Part shown: positions 53,123 to 53,144 of the stretch, piece after piece
Numbering within the stretch: the stretch's first letter is position 1
How the letters are laid out: each line of letters starts with the position of its first letter
DNA from: Chitinophagaceae bacterium
GTDB lineage: Bacteria; Bacteroidota; Bacteroidia; Chitinophagales; Chitinophagaceae
NCBI GenBank assembly: GCA_013696395.1
Contig: JACCYQ010000100.1
Location: 1 to 53,144 of the forward strand
DNA: 53,144 bases
Direction: 5' to 3'
Notes under the pieces: model-generated
The model's input: only the letters and a program-made list of their open reading frames with translations
Database searches by the model: none
What the model was told of the DNA's origin: nothing
Made by a program: the position numbers and the translations under genes

Positions 53123-53144
53123 ATTATATTTAGTATATACTTAT

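Overview
This 53 kb window is an AT-rich bacterial chromosome segment. It suggests the phylum Bacteroidota, most likely a Chitinophaga-type soil or freshwater lineage; the rank is inferred. The grounds are a TamL/TamB operon whose TamL is a lipoprotein, several matches to the Bacteroidota promoter (-33 TTTG, -7 TAnnTTTG), few Shine-Dalgarno sites, a LytS/LytTR pair, PepSY-like exported proteins and a eukaryote-type citrate synthase. I see no prophage, integrase, transposase or CRISPR array. Most genes are single-copy housekeeping or stress functions.

Layout. 1-7.5 kb is a stress and DNA-maintenance island: the C-terminal polymerase domain of LigD (cut by the window edge), a YihY membrane protein, an unlisted 48-residue membrane peptide (lmo0937 type), a cysteine-rich Csp-like bundle, a PA2169-type bundle, a lysine-rich DUF6496 protein, topoisomerase IB, a SemiSWEET, a DUF892 ferritin-like protein and a GS26-type flavin protein. 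7.5-15 kb is tamL-tamB. 15.2-19.3 kb is a dinB-dnaE translesion cassette. 19.5-21.3 kb is a LytS/LytTR two-component pair. 22.2-25.8 kb is a broken Na+/Ca2+ exchanger gene coupled to a calcium-type P-ATPase. 25.9-26.3 kb holds REP-like palindromic repeats and tRNA-Ala(GGC). 26.4-31.6 kb has a patatin, a MgtC/DUF4010 membrane protein and the ergothioneine pair egtB-egtD. 31.8-37.4 kb has a frameshifted lipoprotein gene, citrate synthase, an LptF/LptG permease, two small proteins resembling each other, a CheY-like regulator and tgt. 37.6-53.1 kb is mostly housekeeping: a GT2 enzyme, rsmG, a NarL-type regulator bracketed by similar palindromes, an M1 peptidase, rsmI, purS, pssA, an aminopeptidase P, pckA, a deoxynucleoside kinase, trpS, gatC, two lone ABC ATPases, a cobalamin adenosyltransferase and a DUF2795 protein.

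How the genes fit together. The left island, the dinB-dnaE cassette and egtBD all point to survival of DNA damage, desiccation and oxidation. The exchanger and P-ATPase form a calcium-efflux module in which the exchanger now looks inactive. TamB-TamL, the LptF/G-type permease, PssA and a LolD-type ATPase serve the envelope.

Most notable: two genes carry frame-disrupting lesions (22.3-23.3 kb and 31.8-32.5 kb); a 77-79 bp repeat occurs twice beside tRNA-Ala; the spacers at 15.0-15.1 and 22.0-22.15 kb are dense in palindromes; and an uncharacterised regulator plus a small-protein pair sits between tgt and the permease gene. No large undescribed system is evident. The best candidates for new biology are the stress island and the small-protein pair at 35.1-35.7 kb.
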